From positions 130,001 through 194,000 of the forward strand of contig NZ_KK073872.1 of the NCBI RefSeq assembly GCF_000585335.1: 64,000 nucleotides of DNA, read 5' to 3'. The stretch is from Cloacibacillus evryensis DSM 19522 (lineage in GTDB: Bacteria > Synergistota > Synergistia > Synergistales > Synergistaceae). The notes under the pieces were generated by a model that made no database searches, was not told the DNA's origin, and saw only the letters and a program-made list of their open reading frames with translations. Each line of letters opens with the position of its first letter. Within the stretch, counting starts at the first letter, position 1. This document shows, piece after piece, positions 18,987 through 27,285 of the stretch. The position numbers and the translations under genes are program-made.

Positions 18987-20579
18987 ATGCGTGAATCTAT
19001 AGATGTCGAATGGCTCACCGAGATCACGATGTTTAAAAATAATATCAGGCTTGTGGCCGGCGGAGGCGGTCTCAGCCGTCATGTGACATATGTGGCAGTG
19101 CAGGAGGCCCCTGACTTTTATGAGTGGATCGAAGGCGGGGAATTTATCCTTTCTACGTGGTACGCATTCAAGGACGACATTGATGCCGGACTTGCCGCCA
19201 TACGCAACATGTGCGACAAAGCATCAGGAATCTGCATAAAGGTCAACCGGTTTATCGATAAGATACCGCCCGAGTATCTGAGATGTGCCGATGAATTTAA
19301 TCTCCCTCTGTTTGTTGTGGACAAAGACGTAAAATTTCGCGAAATCATAAAGAGCATCACCCTTGAGATCAATATGGCTCACGTCAACGTCCTGATCCAA
19401 CTGAACGATTATTACACATATCTTTTTCAGACGGCTCTGGAAAACGGAAGCGCTGACTCGATGCTGCTTGATTTTGCCAGGCGTTCCGGCCTGATCGCGA
19501 TCACGATTTCCACTGATTTTAAACAGCTGCGCGGTATGCGTTCTTTTCAGAAACTGCCGAATCATGAATACAGGCTTCAGGTCATAAAAGATATTATCAA
19601 TTCGAACTCCAACAGGGTGAAATATTTCTGTGAAAACGAATATCATATTTTCCCCTGTATTGCGCGAGGTTATTGTTATGGTTATCTTGTGGTGCTGAGC
19701 GTCAACGTATTATCTGAACGTCAGCGCCTGTACGTCGCCCAGTTGGTCAATATCATAACGATAAAATGGCTTGACAGACAGGAACAGGAAAATGATTCGC
19801 TGCTTTCATTATTGGATATGATTATGAATAGCCCGGGAAAAGATCAGGAACATATAGTTCAGTTTTTGACTAAAAAATCCATTGATATCAGCTCCGGTAT
19901 AAGAGCTGTTCAATTAAAGTATAGTAAATCGAAGAAAGGCAATGCTAAGGTTAATTTTTCTGTAGTCCAACGATTCTTGGTCGACCTGATGGCTGTCAAA
20001 CCAAATCTTCTGTATATATGGGATAAGGCCGCCGATGCGTTTACTCTTCTAATAGATGGGCAAGGTTGTGAAAAGGAGGGAGAGGGCTTATCGCATGGTT
20101 TTTTATACAACGTAGTGAAAATTTCGGAAAACTATAAAGAGATTTCCGTGTCGATCGGTCCTGTCGTGACGAAAGTCTCCGATATTAGCATCAGTATAAA
20201 AATGGCGATAAATTCTTTTTTATTTAAAAATAGTGAAATCCCCAAAGTCATGTATTACAAAGAAAATTTGATGCAATTCGCACTGCTGGGAGGGGCCGGC
20301 TCGCGGGAGAGTGATTTCTTTCTGGAAGAGGTCATTATGCCTTTGGCGGAGCATGATCGCCGCTATAATGACTGCATAATGCAGACGCTTTCTTCTGTCG
20401 CTGAGAATGTAAGTTTGGAACAAGCCGCGCAAAAACAAAATGTCCACGTTAATTCTGTACGCTACAGGCTGCAAAAAATCAAGAATATATGCGGACTTGA
20501 TTTTTTCAGTCAGGCGGAAAAATATGTAATAATAACAGCATACATGATCTATCAGAACAGAGACAAATATCGTTATTAG
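18987..20579 (+). CDS. PucR family transcriptional regulator
   Basis: The 530-residue protein has an N-terminal PucR-type ligand domain (about 5-125; VAVQEAPDFYEWIEGGEFILSTWYAF), a long middle part without clear motifs, and a C-terminal helix-turn-helix near 475-525 (SLEQAAQKQNVHVNSVRYRLQKIKNICGLDF) typical of the PucR/CdaR class. Such regulators usually control an adjacent catabolic operon. Here that is the divergent thiolase/CoA-transferase/AtoE operon, so it probably senses a short-chain acid or acyl derivative. GGAGG lies six bases before the ATG. The gene is more AT-rich than its neighbours. Confidence 0.85.
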   Translation: MRESIDVEWLTEITMFKNNIRLVAGGGGLSRHVTYVAVQEAPDFYEWIEGGEFILSTWYAFKDDIDAGLAAIRNMCDKASGICIKVNRFIDKIPPEYLRCADEFNLPLFVVDKDVKFREIIKSITLEINMAHVNVLIQLNDYYTYLFQTALENGSADSMLLDFARRSGLIAITISTDFKQLRGMRSFQKLPNHEYRLQVIKDIINSNSNRVKYFCENEYHIFPCIARGYCYGYLVVLSVNVLSERQRLYVAQLVNIITIKWLDRQEQENDSLLSLLDMIMNSPGKDQEHIVQFLTKKSIDISSGIRAVQLKYSKSKKGNAKVNFSVVQRFLVDLMAVKPNLLYIWDKAADAFTLLIDGQGCEKEGEGLSHGFLYNVVKISENYKEISVSIGPVVTKVSDISISIKMAINSFLFKNSEIPKVMYYKENLMQFALLGGAGSRESDFFLEEVIMPLAEHDRRYNDCIMQTLSSVAENVSLEQAAQKQNVHVNSVRYRLQKIKNICGLDFFSQAEKYVIITAYMIYQNRDKYRY

Positions 20580-20590
20580 CAGGGAAATAT

Positions 20591-20627
20591 GAACTATAAA
20601 AGGGGACGGACTTTTGCCCGTCCCCTT
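20591..20627 (-). terminator. Terminator between gdhA and the PucR gene
   Basis: AAGGGGACGG and CCGTCCCCTT pair perfectly around an eight-base loop. On the minus strand TTTTATAG follows, fitting the end of the gdhA transcript; it may also stop the convergent PucR transcript. Confidence 0.8.
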
Positions 20628-20656
20628 AAACTGCTTTGTATCGGAGCCCTCCTCTA

Positions 20657-21934
20657 TTAGAGGAAGAAGCCCTTGATCTTGAGTCCGTCGGCAACGCGTT
20701 TGATGGCGACGAGGAAAGCCGCGCGGCGCATCTTCACGTTGTGCTCCTGAGCATAGTCCCAGACTCTCTTGAAGTTGTCCTTCATGATCGGGACGAGACG
20801 GTTGTTGTATTCTTCCTCGGTCCAGAAGAATCCGGCGAGGTCCTGTACCCACTCAAAGTATGAGCCGATGACTCCGCCGCTGTTGGCGAGGAAGTCAGGT
20901 ACGACGATGATGCCGCGCTCGTCAAGGATCTTGTCGCCTTCGGGACGCGTCGGTCCGTTGGCGCCTTCGACGATGTATTTGCACTTGAGTTTGCCGGCGT
21001 TCTTTTCGCTGATGACGCCTTCAAGGGCGCAGGGTGAGAGGACGAGGCATTCCTGCTCGAGGATATCTTCGCCGCTCATCTTCACGAGGCCGGGTTCCGT
21101 GTATCCGTCGAGGATGCGTTTCGGGTGCTTCTCGACATAGGCCTTCGCGGCTTTGATGTCGATCCCGTTCGGGTTGTAGTAGCCGCCGGTGATGTCGCTG
21201 ATACCGACGATCTTCGCGCCGGCTTCCTGGAGGAAGAGGGCGTTGTAGGTCCCGACGTTGCCGAAGCCCTGCACGATGATGGTGGCGTCTTTAGGATCGA
21301 TGTGCTGCGTCTTGAGCAGTTCGAGCACGCAGGTCGAAACGCCGAGTCCGGTTGCCGCCGTGCGGCCCTTTGATCCCCAGTAGGCGATCGGTTTGCCTGT
21401 TACGACGCCGGGCTCGAGGTGGCCGCGGAGTTTGGAGACGGTGTCCATGATCCAGACCATTTCGGGGCCGCCGGTGTTGACGTCGGGAGCGGGAACGTCA
21501 GTCCAGTCGCCGATGAAGGGAGCGATGCGGGCTGCGAATGTGCGGGTCATCATTTCGCGCTCACGCGGTGAGAGCTCGAAGGGATCCACGGAGATTCCGC
21601 CCTTGCCGCCGCCGTAAGGAATACCGGCGAGCGAGCACTTCCAGGTCATAAGGCTGGCAAGCGCTTCGCACTCTTCAAGGTTGACGTCCGGGTGGAAGCG
21701 AAGTCCGCCCTTGGCGGGTCCGCAGACTGTCGAATGCTGTACGCGATAACCGTTGAATACTCTTACCGAGCCGTCGTCCATCTGGACGGGGACGGAGACG
21801 CAGATTGCGCGCTCTGGACGGCTGAGGACTTCGACGAGACCGTCTTCAAGTCCCATCTCTTCTGCTGCGTCATAGAAATTCTGCAACGCTGTGTGGAGAA
21901 GTACGTTGGTGGAAGTACGTTTCTGTACGGCCAT
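20657..21934 (-). CDS. gdhA: Glutamate dehydrogenase
   Basis: This 425-residue enzyme belongs to the Glu/Leu/Phe/Val dehydrogenase family. Marks are GGLRFHPDVNLEECEALASLMTWK with the substrate-binding Lys, GIPYGGGKGG with the catalytic Lys, the nucleotide-binding GFGNVGTYNALFLQEAG and the C-terminal EGANGPTRPEGD. Hexameric enzymes of this length usually use NAD(H) and deaminate glutamate to 2-oxoglutarate, a central step in amino-acid fermentation. AAGGGGG is eight bases before the ATG. A leader with competing hairpins precedes it and a strong terminator follows, so it is probably transcribed alone. Confidence 0.94.
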   Translation of the reverse strand: MAVQKRTSTNVLLHTALQNFYDAAEEMGLEDGLVEVLSRPERAICVSVPVQMDDGSVRVFNGYRVQHSTVCGPAKGGLRFHPDVNLEECEALASLMTWKCSLAGIPYGGGKGGISVDPFELSPREREMMTRTFAARIAPFIGDWTDVPAPDVNTGGPEMVWIMDTVSKLRGHLEPGVVTGKPIAYWGSKGRTAATGLGVSTCVLELLKTQHIDPKDATIIVQGFGNVGTYNALFLQEAGAKIVGISDITGGYYNPNGIDIKAAKAYVEKHPKRILDGYTEPGLVKMSGEDILEQECLVLSPCALEGVISEKNAGKLKCKYIVEGANGPTRPEGDKILDERGIIVVPDFLANSGGVIGSYFEWVQDLAGFFWTEEEYNNRLVPIMKDNFKRVWDYAQEHNVKMRRAAFLVAIKRVADGLKIKGFFL

Positions 21935-21956
21935 ACAAAAAACCCCCTTAGTATTT

Positions 21957-22006
21957 TTGTCCCTTGCGGGACGGTAACTTTAAAATTGTACCCTTCGCAG
22001 GACAAA
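21957..22006 (-). promoter_or_regulatory. Foldable leader upstream of gdhA
   Basis: Within the 5' leader two small GNRA-like hairpins, CCT-GCGA-AGG and GTCCC-GCAA-GGGAC, lie in tandem. Their outer arms TTTGTCC (21957-21963) and GGACAAA (22000-22006) can pair with each other instead, so two exclusive folds exist just before the ribosome-binding site. A possible promoter (TTTACG, 17 bases, TACAAT on the minus strand) lies upstream near 22020-22050. Regulation is inferred from structure only. Confidence 0.4.
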
Positions 22007-22166
22007 TTTTATCGTACATAACTATTGTATTCCTGATTAGTTTTTCCGTAAAGGGGCTGCAAATAAGGTTATATTTGTGAATTCCAGAAAATAGTATAGA
22101 ATTTATATAATTTCGCGCCTAAACTTAGAGAAAAAAGGAGCTATTTGGCTTTATGAACAAAAAACC

Positions 22167-22868
22167 CTAAAAAAATAACCTCACAAGTATGACGGCGACT
22201 ATGAGGCCCGGAAGCATGTTCATTACCCGTATTTTCATAAAGCCGAGCAGGTTGATGCCGATGCCCATGAGCATAAGCCCTCCCGTCGCGCTCATTTCCG
22301 TTACCGCCGCTTCGGACATAAAGGGCTGTATCCATCCGGCCGCCAGGGTCAGCAGTCCCTGATAGAGAAAGACGGGGACGGCGGAAAAGATCACGCCAAA
22401 GCCGAGCGAGGCCGCCATTGCCACGGAGGTGAGGCCGTCGATGAGCCCCTTTGCGAGGAGCAGCGAGGGGTATCCGCCGAGCCCCTCTTCAAAGGCTCCG
22501 AGCACCGCCATCGAACCGGTGCAGTAAATGAGGCTTGTCGTTATAAATCCCGTTGAGAATCCCTTCGCGCTGTCTCCGATGCGGTTTTCGAGCTTCATGC
22601 TCGCCGCTTCGAGCGCTCCTTCGAGATCCATCAGTTCGCCTATAAGCGAACCGAGGGCGATGCTGGCGATGACCACCAATGGCTGTTGTGTCTTTATTGC
22701 CATGCCGACGCCGAGCGTCACGACAAAGAGCGCCATTCCCTGAACCGGCAGCTCCATTATCTTTGCCGGGATTTTTTTGCGGAGAAGAAGTCCCGCGAGG
22801 GCCCCGCATACGATAAAAACAGCGTTGGCGATGCTTCCGAAAAGTGGTATAGAGCTAAATAATTCCAA
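22167..22868 (-). CDS. DUF554 family membrane protein
   Basis: The 233-residue protein has about seven hydrophobic segments with the DUF554 (YdfK/YqgA) pattern: GSIANAVFIVCGALAGLLLRKKIP, ALGSLIGELMDLEGALE, TGFITTSLIYCTGSMAVLGAFEEGL and MGIGINLLGFMKIRVMNMLPGL. The family is widespread; its function is unknown. I prefer the TTG at 22868 with GGGGA upstream, because an in-frame ATG at 22907 overlaps a TGC-TATATAAT promoter-like element. If the longer start were used, the protein would gain 13 polar residues. It lies 27 bases or more downstream of a small unknown gene in the same direction. Confidence 0.82.
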   Translation of the reverse strand: MELFSSIPLFGSIANAVFIVCGALAGLLLRKKIPAKIMELPVQGMALFVVTLGVGMAIKTQQPLVVIASIALGSLIGELMDLEGALEAASMKLENRIGDSAKGFSTGFITTSLIYCTGSMAVLGAFEEGLGGYPSLLLAKGLIDGLTSVAMAASLGFGVIFSAVPVFLYQGLLTLAAGWIQPFMSEAAVTEMSATGGLMLMGIGINLLGFMKIRVMNMLPGLIVAVILVRLFF

Positions 22869-22934
22869 AATAAATTCCCCGCTTTCATCCTCGCTATTAT
22901 ATAGCATAAAGGCGGGTGCGCGGGGAATGGTCAG

Positions 22935-23318
22935 TTATTTGGGCAAGAGTCCTTTTTCTTTGAGGATTTCGACAATACGCTCTCTGGCGGCCCTGACGGC
23001 TTCGTCGATGAGTTCAGGCTTGTGGGCGGCAATGTATTCGGCCGCTTTTCCCGTGCCTCCTCCGAGCGCCAGATCGTTATATAGGCCGCCGACCAGCTTC
23101 TCAATCGATTCCGGCACAGAGATATACTTTTCTGGGTCACGGCTGTGCAGGGAACTTTCCAAAACCTGGAAAAGTCCGGCGAGGTTGTTCGTGTCGACCG
23201 ACATCTCACCGGCAAAGTTCTCCGCGTCTGAACCGTTGTCGAAGACATCCGCCGCGGCGGCTCGCCCCCCGTCTATTCTCGTTACGACCCATACGCGTTT
23301 GCGCGGGCTTTCGTTCAT
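22935..23318 (-). CDS. Small conserved-looking protein of unknown function
   Basis: The 127-residue soluble protein has no signal peptide or membrane segment. It begins with a short beta-rich part (RVWVVTRIDGGRAAAADVFD), continues with an acidic middle and ends in a charged helix (RAARERIVEILKEKGLLPK). AGGAGGGG lies before the ATG at good spacing, so it is surely translated. I do not recognise the family. It may share a transcript with the DUF554 gene downstream. Confidence 0.7.
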   Translation of the reverse strand: MNESPRKRVWVVTRIDGGRAAAADVFDNGSDAENFAGEMSVDTNNLAGLFQVLESSLHSRDPEKYISVPESIEKLVGGLYNDLALGGGTGKAAEYIAAHKPELIDEAVRAARERIVEILKEKGLLPK

Positions 23319-23501
23319 AAGATCCCCTCCTTAAAAGCGTTGCTTGGTATCTAATATAAAAAATAATGAAATTGCGCGGAGGGTAAAAATAACGGCAACG
23401 GGCCGCCATTTTGCCTATTTTATACGGCCCGTTTGACTTTGCCGGGTTTGGCGCTAAGCTATGTATTCGTAAATATGAAATTTAAAGAAGAGGTCATTAC
23501 G

Positions 23502-23831
23502 ATGCTTATAGATTTTGAAAAGATCGCGGCAAGTGTGATCCACAATTTTTACGGTGGCGAAAAGGAGACCGAGGCGCGGATGTTTTTTGACGGAACGAAC
23601 CGCATCGCCTACAGCACGCTTGCGCCCGGTGCTTCGGTCGGAATGCACCTCCATGATAACGGCAGCGAGATTGTCTATGTACTTAAGGGCAGGGGGATGG
23701 CTCTCTATGACGGTGGCACGGAGGAACTCTCTCCTTGGCTCTGTCACTATTGCCCCAAGGGGCATTCACATAGTATCGTCAATGACGGCAGTGAAGAACT
23801 GATCTTTCTATCCGTCGTGCCGCGCCAGTGA
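23502..23831 (+). CDS. Cupin domain protein
   Basis: The 109-residue protein is a single cupin barrel: motif 1 reads GASVGMHLHDNGSEIVYVLKGRG with two His and a Glu as likely metal ligands, and motif 2 reads CHYCPKGHSHSIVNDG with a His. Such small cupins bind metal and a small ligand; many act as isomerases or sensors. The start at 23502 follows AAGAGGT by seven bases; in-frame starts further upstream lack a site. It appears to be a single-gene unit and its role is unknown. Confidence 0.82.
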   Translation: MLIDFEKIAASVIHNFYGGEKETEARMFFDGTNRIAYSTLAPGASVGMHLHDNGSEIVYVLKGRGMALYDGGTEELSPWLCHYCPKGHSHSIVNDGSEELIFLSVVPRQ

Positions 23832-23876
23832 TCCTCTGCCGCCGATATTCCGGCGTGTTTCGATTGCTTATAGCAA

Positions 23877-23907
23877 GCGTCTGAGAAAATATTATATTCT
23901 CAGACGC
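23877..23907 (+). repeat. Stem-loop after the cupin gene
   Basis: GCGTCTGAGA and TCTCAGACGC pair perfectly around an 11-base AT loop, 45 bases after the cupin stop codon. There is no T-run, so it may protect the mRNA end or terminate with a factor. Nothing else is supported in 23908-24060. Confidence 0.5.
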
Positions 23908-24060
23908 CGTCTGCGGCTTTCGTCCCGGCAGAAACGCACGTTAGGCAACACTCAAAGCGAAAGAATATTACGAACAGGGATACACAACGGCGGCTCAACC
24001 ACTGTTAGTGAACATAACCGCAGGGAGCAAAGATCTGATCCGACCGCCTAGCAGTCCCAT

Positions 24061-24093
24061 CAAAGGAGGCCTCTCAAATAATGAGAGGCCTCC
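24061..24093 (-). terminator. Terminator of the M28 peptidase gene
   Basis: GGAGGCCTCTC and GAGAGGCCTCC form an 11-bp stem with a seven-base loop, 22 bases after the peptidase stop. On the minus strand only TTTG follows, so the T-run is weak. Confidence 0.65.
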
Positions 24094-24114
24094 GGCTCGA
24101 TAAGAAAAATCTAG

Positions 24115-26211
24115 CTATCTATTAGCCACCGTATACATATTGTTAGCGGTAGCTATGCCTAAAATAGCCAACAGGCGATCCGCAACATAATCACGGTCGT
24201 TGTAGGGTGCATGATATAGTGACGTAGTGCTGTCCTGTTCACGGGCGGAGACATTAACCACTACCGGCATATCTTCATCCTGCCACGCGGCGGTATCGGT
24301 CCTGGGGCGTCCGACATATTTGGCTTGCCCCGTGCTCGTTGGAGTGCTCATTGTAATAGTAGCTCCGGGGTTGACATCAGAAGCATCCTGTCCCCAAGGG
24401 TGATGTCTGCCCTGGCTGGAATCCAGAAGTTCATCTACAAGCGGGGCTAAACCGGCTGACATACTAGTTGAAAGTGTGATCTCGCCGTGTCCTTTGCCGA
24501 AAGTAGCGTCTGTGTGGAATACAGCCTTAACTTTCTCTCTGCCGTTGGCCGCAAACCATGCGGCTGCTTTTTTCGCGCCATTCATACCTGATTCTTCCGC
24601 TCCGTCAAGAATAAAGACCAAGCTGCGCTTGGGTTTATTTCCGGCGGCCGCCATCATGGCAGCGTAACGAGCCGCGATCATATTCGCCGTACTGCCGCCT
24701 CCGTTGTCAGCCGCACCTGCGGTCATATACGGGCCCACGAAACCACAGTGGTCAAAATGGGTCATATAGATTACATACTCGTCGGGAAGTTCGCTTCCTC
24801 GGACTACTCCAACAACATTCATGGCTTTAGCATCTACACGGCTCTGTGCTTCAGTCGTAATTTCAATTTCGATCCGATCATCAAAATTAAAGGAATTTGT
24901 TGCGATCGATGCGTCATAATTCTTATCATACGGGCTGTTTAAGGCTCCTACCGTGCTGTCGGGGCCTTTAAAAAGATCGGCCGTCGCCTGGTAAAGGAAC
25001 TGTGGGTAGTCTGGCACGTCGCCCTTCCCGTCGCCAAAATTCTTCATGGGGACGCTGCGAACCGGGCCGTTGCCGTCCTTATTTGGGCTCTTAACAGCTT
25101 TTGCGCGGGTAATGAGGTCGGTAAGCGTGTGCTTGGCACCTCCTGAAGCCGCCTCGATCTCAAGCTGTTTTGCAAAGAGGTCGTTTAGTAATCTGCTGTC
25201 GCCGGTACCGTTGGTGTATGTGGTTTCACTAAGCGTGCCGTCTTTTGTATTGCGCCCGATACTGCCGACCAAGGCAATCTGGAACACATTATCGCCTACC
25301 GGCGGCTGATAGCGGATGTTGGGGTTGGCAACCATCTGATTGTAAAGCACCCCTGCGGCTTTCCTCTGTCTGGCAACTCCAATTTTGACATAATGTTCGT
25401 CATGGCGGATCCAATCGTTGCCCACGGTGTATTTATACTCCTCAGCCTCAAGGGCGCCGCCTAAAATCGGAGTAGGCCGGTAATCCACATTGCTTAAAGA
25501 ATTGGGAGTGGCGTTCCTGAAAATTACGACACGGTCGGCAACGTCCAGAAGCGTTTTATTCGGAATGTCATTAGCGGGATCGGATCCGGAATCCCATGTC
25601 AGCCCGGCATACTCGTTAAAATCGTTGCGATATACAGTGGCCGGATTGATATGTTTAAATTCAGTGTTAGCATAGACATTCGCCGCGGTGGCATCAATAC
25701 CATAACCCAGGAAGGTTAATTTACTTCTGACCGTCCCTGTATTGGTACCATGAGCGGACATAATATCCTTGACAAACTCGTCATCAATATAATCACCGTT
25801 CTCTGTGGATTTCCATACCTTTCCGTCAACTAAAATTTTGATTACAGGCGATTTGTTGATGGGCATACTGTAAGAAATGTTAAAGTCCTGGAAGTAACTA
25901 CCGTCCAGCGGCTCAAGTCCCCATGCTTTAAAGTTTGTGGCGGCCCACATTGCCGCTTGTTCATAACCGATGTCTCCGGCCATTCTGCCTCTGAATTCAG
26001 TAGAGACCATCTGATCCAGCAGGAGAGTTCCCTGATTTATCCAAGCCGATTTTTCAGCCGCGGTCCAATTGGTTGGATCTTTTGGAAGTATGGCGCCATC
26101 TGCATTCACAACAGGATATTTGGAATCGCTTCCGCCGCCGCAACCGCCGCTCACTGCGACCAACACTCCCATTAGCACCAGAAAAACAATTTGCCTTAAC
26201 AACTTACTCAT
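24115..26211 (-). CDS. M28 family metallopeptidase, putative lipoprotein
   Basis: The 698-residue protein has a lipoprotein-like signal (hydrophobic core, then SGGCGGG with the candidate lipidated Cys near residue 24). A protease-associated-like insertion occupies the middle. The C-terminal part has zinc-peptidase marks in order: YVIYMTHFDHCG (His, Asp), TAGAADNGGGS (bridging Asp), LDGAEESGMNG (catalytic Glu pair), HTDATFG (Asp) and SLYHAPYNDRDYV (His). This fits an aminopeptidase of the M28 family, anchored outside the cytoplasmic membrane, supplying amino acids for fermentation. The start at 26211 is a compromise: AGGAG is 12 bases upstream, while the ATG at 26223 directly abuts it. Confidence 0.85.
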   Translation of the reverse strand: MSKLLRQIVFLVLMGVLVAVSGGCGGGSDSKYPVVNADGAILPKDPTNWTAAEKSAWINQGTLLLDQMVSTEFRGRMAGDIGYEQAAMWAATNFKAWGLEPLDGSYFQDFNISYSMPINKSPVIKILVDGKVWKSTENGDYIDDEFVKDIMSAHGTNTGTVRSKLTFLGYGIDATAANVYANTEFKHINPATVYRNDFNEYAGLTWDSGSDPANDIPNKTLLDVADRVVIFRNATPNSLSNVDYRPTPILGGALEAEEYKYTVGNDWIRHDEHYVKIGVARQRKAAGVLYNQMVANPNIRYQPPVGDNVFQIALVGSIGRNTKDGTLSETTYTNGTGDSRLLNDLFAKQLEIEAASGGAKHTLTDLITRAKAVKSPNKDGNGPVRSVPMKNFGDGKGDVPDYPQFLYQATADLFKGPDSTVGALNSPYDKNYDASIATNSFNFDDRIEIEITTEAQSRVDAKAMNVVGVVRGSELPDEYVIYMTHFDHCGFVGPYMTAGAADNGGGSTANMIAARYAAMMAAAGNKPKRSLVFILDGAEESGMNGAKKAAAWFAANGREKVKAVFHTDATFGKGHGEITLSTSMSAGLAPLVDELLDSSQGRHHPWGQDASDVNPGATITMSTPTSTGQAKYVGRPRTDTAAWQDEDMPVVVNVSAREQDSTTSLYHAPYNDRDYVADRLLAILGIATANNMYTVANR

Positions 26212-26238
26212 ACCCACTCTCATCTCCTAAAAAAATTA

Positions 26239-26266
26239 GTATTACAGTTTCATTTTCAAGCCTCAA
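26239..26266 (-). promoter_or_regulatory. Possible promoter of the M28 peptidase gene
   Basis: On the minus strand TTGAGG (26261-26266) and TAATAC (26239-26244) are 16 bases apart, shortly before the start codon. Upstream, GGGCAATA (26339-26346) and TATTGCCC (26358-26365) form an inverted repeat of unknown role. The rest of 26270-26520 shows no gene. Confidence 0.35.
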
Positions 26267-26527
26267 AATCTCTCAAAAATGTTAACTCAAACTTTACACC
26301 GAGGGATATACATCACAAGATACCTCGTTGTTTTAAATGGGCAATAGACGGATTTAATATTGCCCGCCTATCCTAAAGCAAATGCTTATGATTCCTTCGC
26401 TGGTGCCCTGTTCTTTCAGTTCATTGAAGTCCGGATTTTCTATATTTTATTGATATGCCATGGTAGTGTCAACAAGTTATGCGCATATTACCGTTGAATT
26501 TTGAAGATTATTGTATCGCCGGCTGCT

Positions 26528-26567
26528 TTGACTTTTATATGTGATTAATTTATAATCATGATTATTA
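26528..26567 (+). promoter_or_regulatory. tetR-pepD promoter with shared operator
   Basis: TTGACT (26528-26533), 17 bases, then TATAAT (26551-26556) form a near-consensus promoter. Overlapping the -10 is a compound inverted repeat at 26543-26567: GATTAATTTATAATC followed by AT and then GATTATTA. The part ATAATC-AT-GATTAT is a perfect palindrome. The same motif occurs at the yfcC-type promoter (30421-30445), identical at 22 of 25 positions. This is most likely the binding site of the TetR-family protein encoded downstream. Confidence 0.8.
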
Positions 26568-26611
26568 CAATAAAAAGCGAGGCACTATCTTACAGAAAGG
26601 GGTGTGCGCCA

Positions 26612-27265
26612 TTGGATATCCAAAAACTGAGCATAAAAAAGAGACGAGTGATGATCTATTTTATCGAGGCGGCGCGGCAATTGATGTCATCCGATGGCAT
26701 ACAGGCGCTATCGATACGGGGGATCGCGGAGATCGCCGGGTATAACAGCGCGACGCTCTACAATTATTTTGAAGATCTTCAGCATTTGACGCTTTTCGCC
26801 TCGATGTCGTACCTGCGGGATTATGTCTCCGCGCTCAGCGGCAAATTGAAGGCGCCGATGAGTTCGCTTCAGCGCTATCGCGTCATTTACGAGACCTTCG
26901 ATCATTTTGCCTTTCGCTCGCCGGAGATATTTTATAATATGTTTTTCGGAAGCCAAAGTTCAAAGCTCCCCGAGGTGACCGTGCAGTACTACACGCTCTT
27001 TCCCGACGAGCTGAAAGAGCATACGCCCTCGGTGCGAAAGATGCTGACACAGGGAAATATGTATCTCAGGGACGAACCGATCGTGGAAGAGCTGGTGAAA
27101 GACGGTTTTGTAAAGCGGGAAAATGCCCCGTATCTGTCGGCCATAGTGCCGCGGCTCAATCAGACCTATCTCCATGAGCTAGCGAACGGCGAACGTATCG
27201 ACCCGGAGGAGCAGCACAGACGTTTCATTGCCGTATTCGATTATCTGCTGGAGACGGCAAAATAA
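26612..27265 (+). CDS. TetR/AcrR family transcriptional regulator
   Basis: The 217-residue protein has an N-terminal helix-turn-helix of TetR type (about 10-60; FIEAARQLMSSDGIQALSIRGIAEIAGYNSATLYNYFEDLQHLT). A helical ligand-binding domain makes up the rest. The TTG at 26612 is preferred because AAAGGGG lies nine bases upstream and an in-frame ATG at 26558 falls inside the promoter. It is followed 20 bases later by a PepD-like peptidase. Operator-like sites at its own promoter and at the YfcC-type transporter suggest control of peptide use. The ligand is unknown. Confidence 0.85.
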   Translation: MDIQKLSIKKRRVMIYFIEAARQLMSSDGIQALSIRGIAEIAGYNSATLYNYFEDLQHLTLFASMSYLRDYVSALSGKLKAPMSSLQRYRVIYETFDHFAFRSPEIFYNMFFGSQSSKLPEVTVQYYTLFPDELKEHTPSVRKMLTQGNMYLRDEPIVEELVKDGFVKRENAPYLSAIVPRLNQTYLHELANGERIDPEEQHRRFIAVFDYLLETAK

Positions 27266-27285
27266 ACTTAAAGGGGGGGCAAACC

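Noticed and set aside
22896-22907. ATG at 22907 as DUF554 start
   Set aside because: It overlaps a promoter-like TATAAT; the TTG at 22868 has the better ribosome-binding site.
23921-24060. Possible tRNA or small RNA after the cupin gene
   Set aside because: No cloverleaf or promoter could be drawn.
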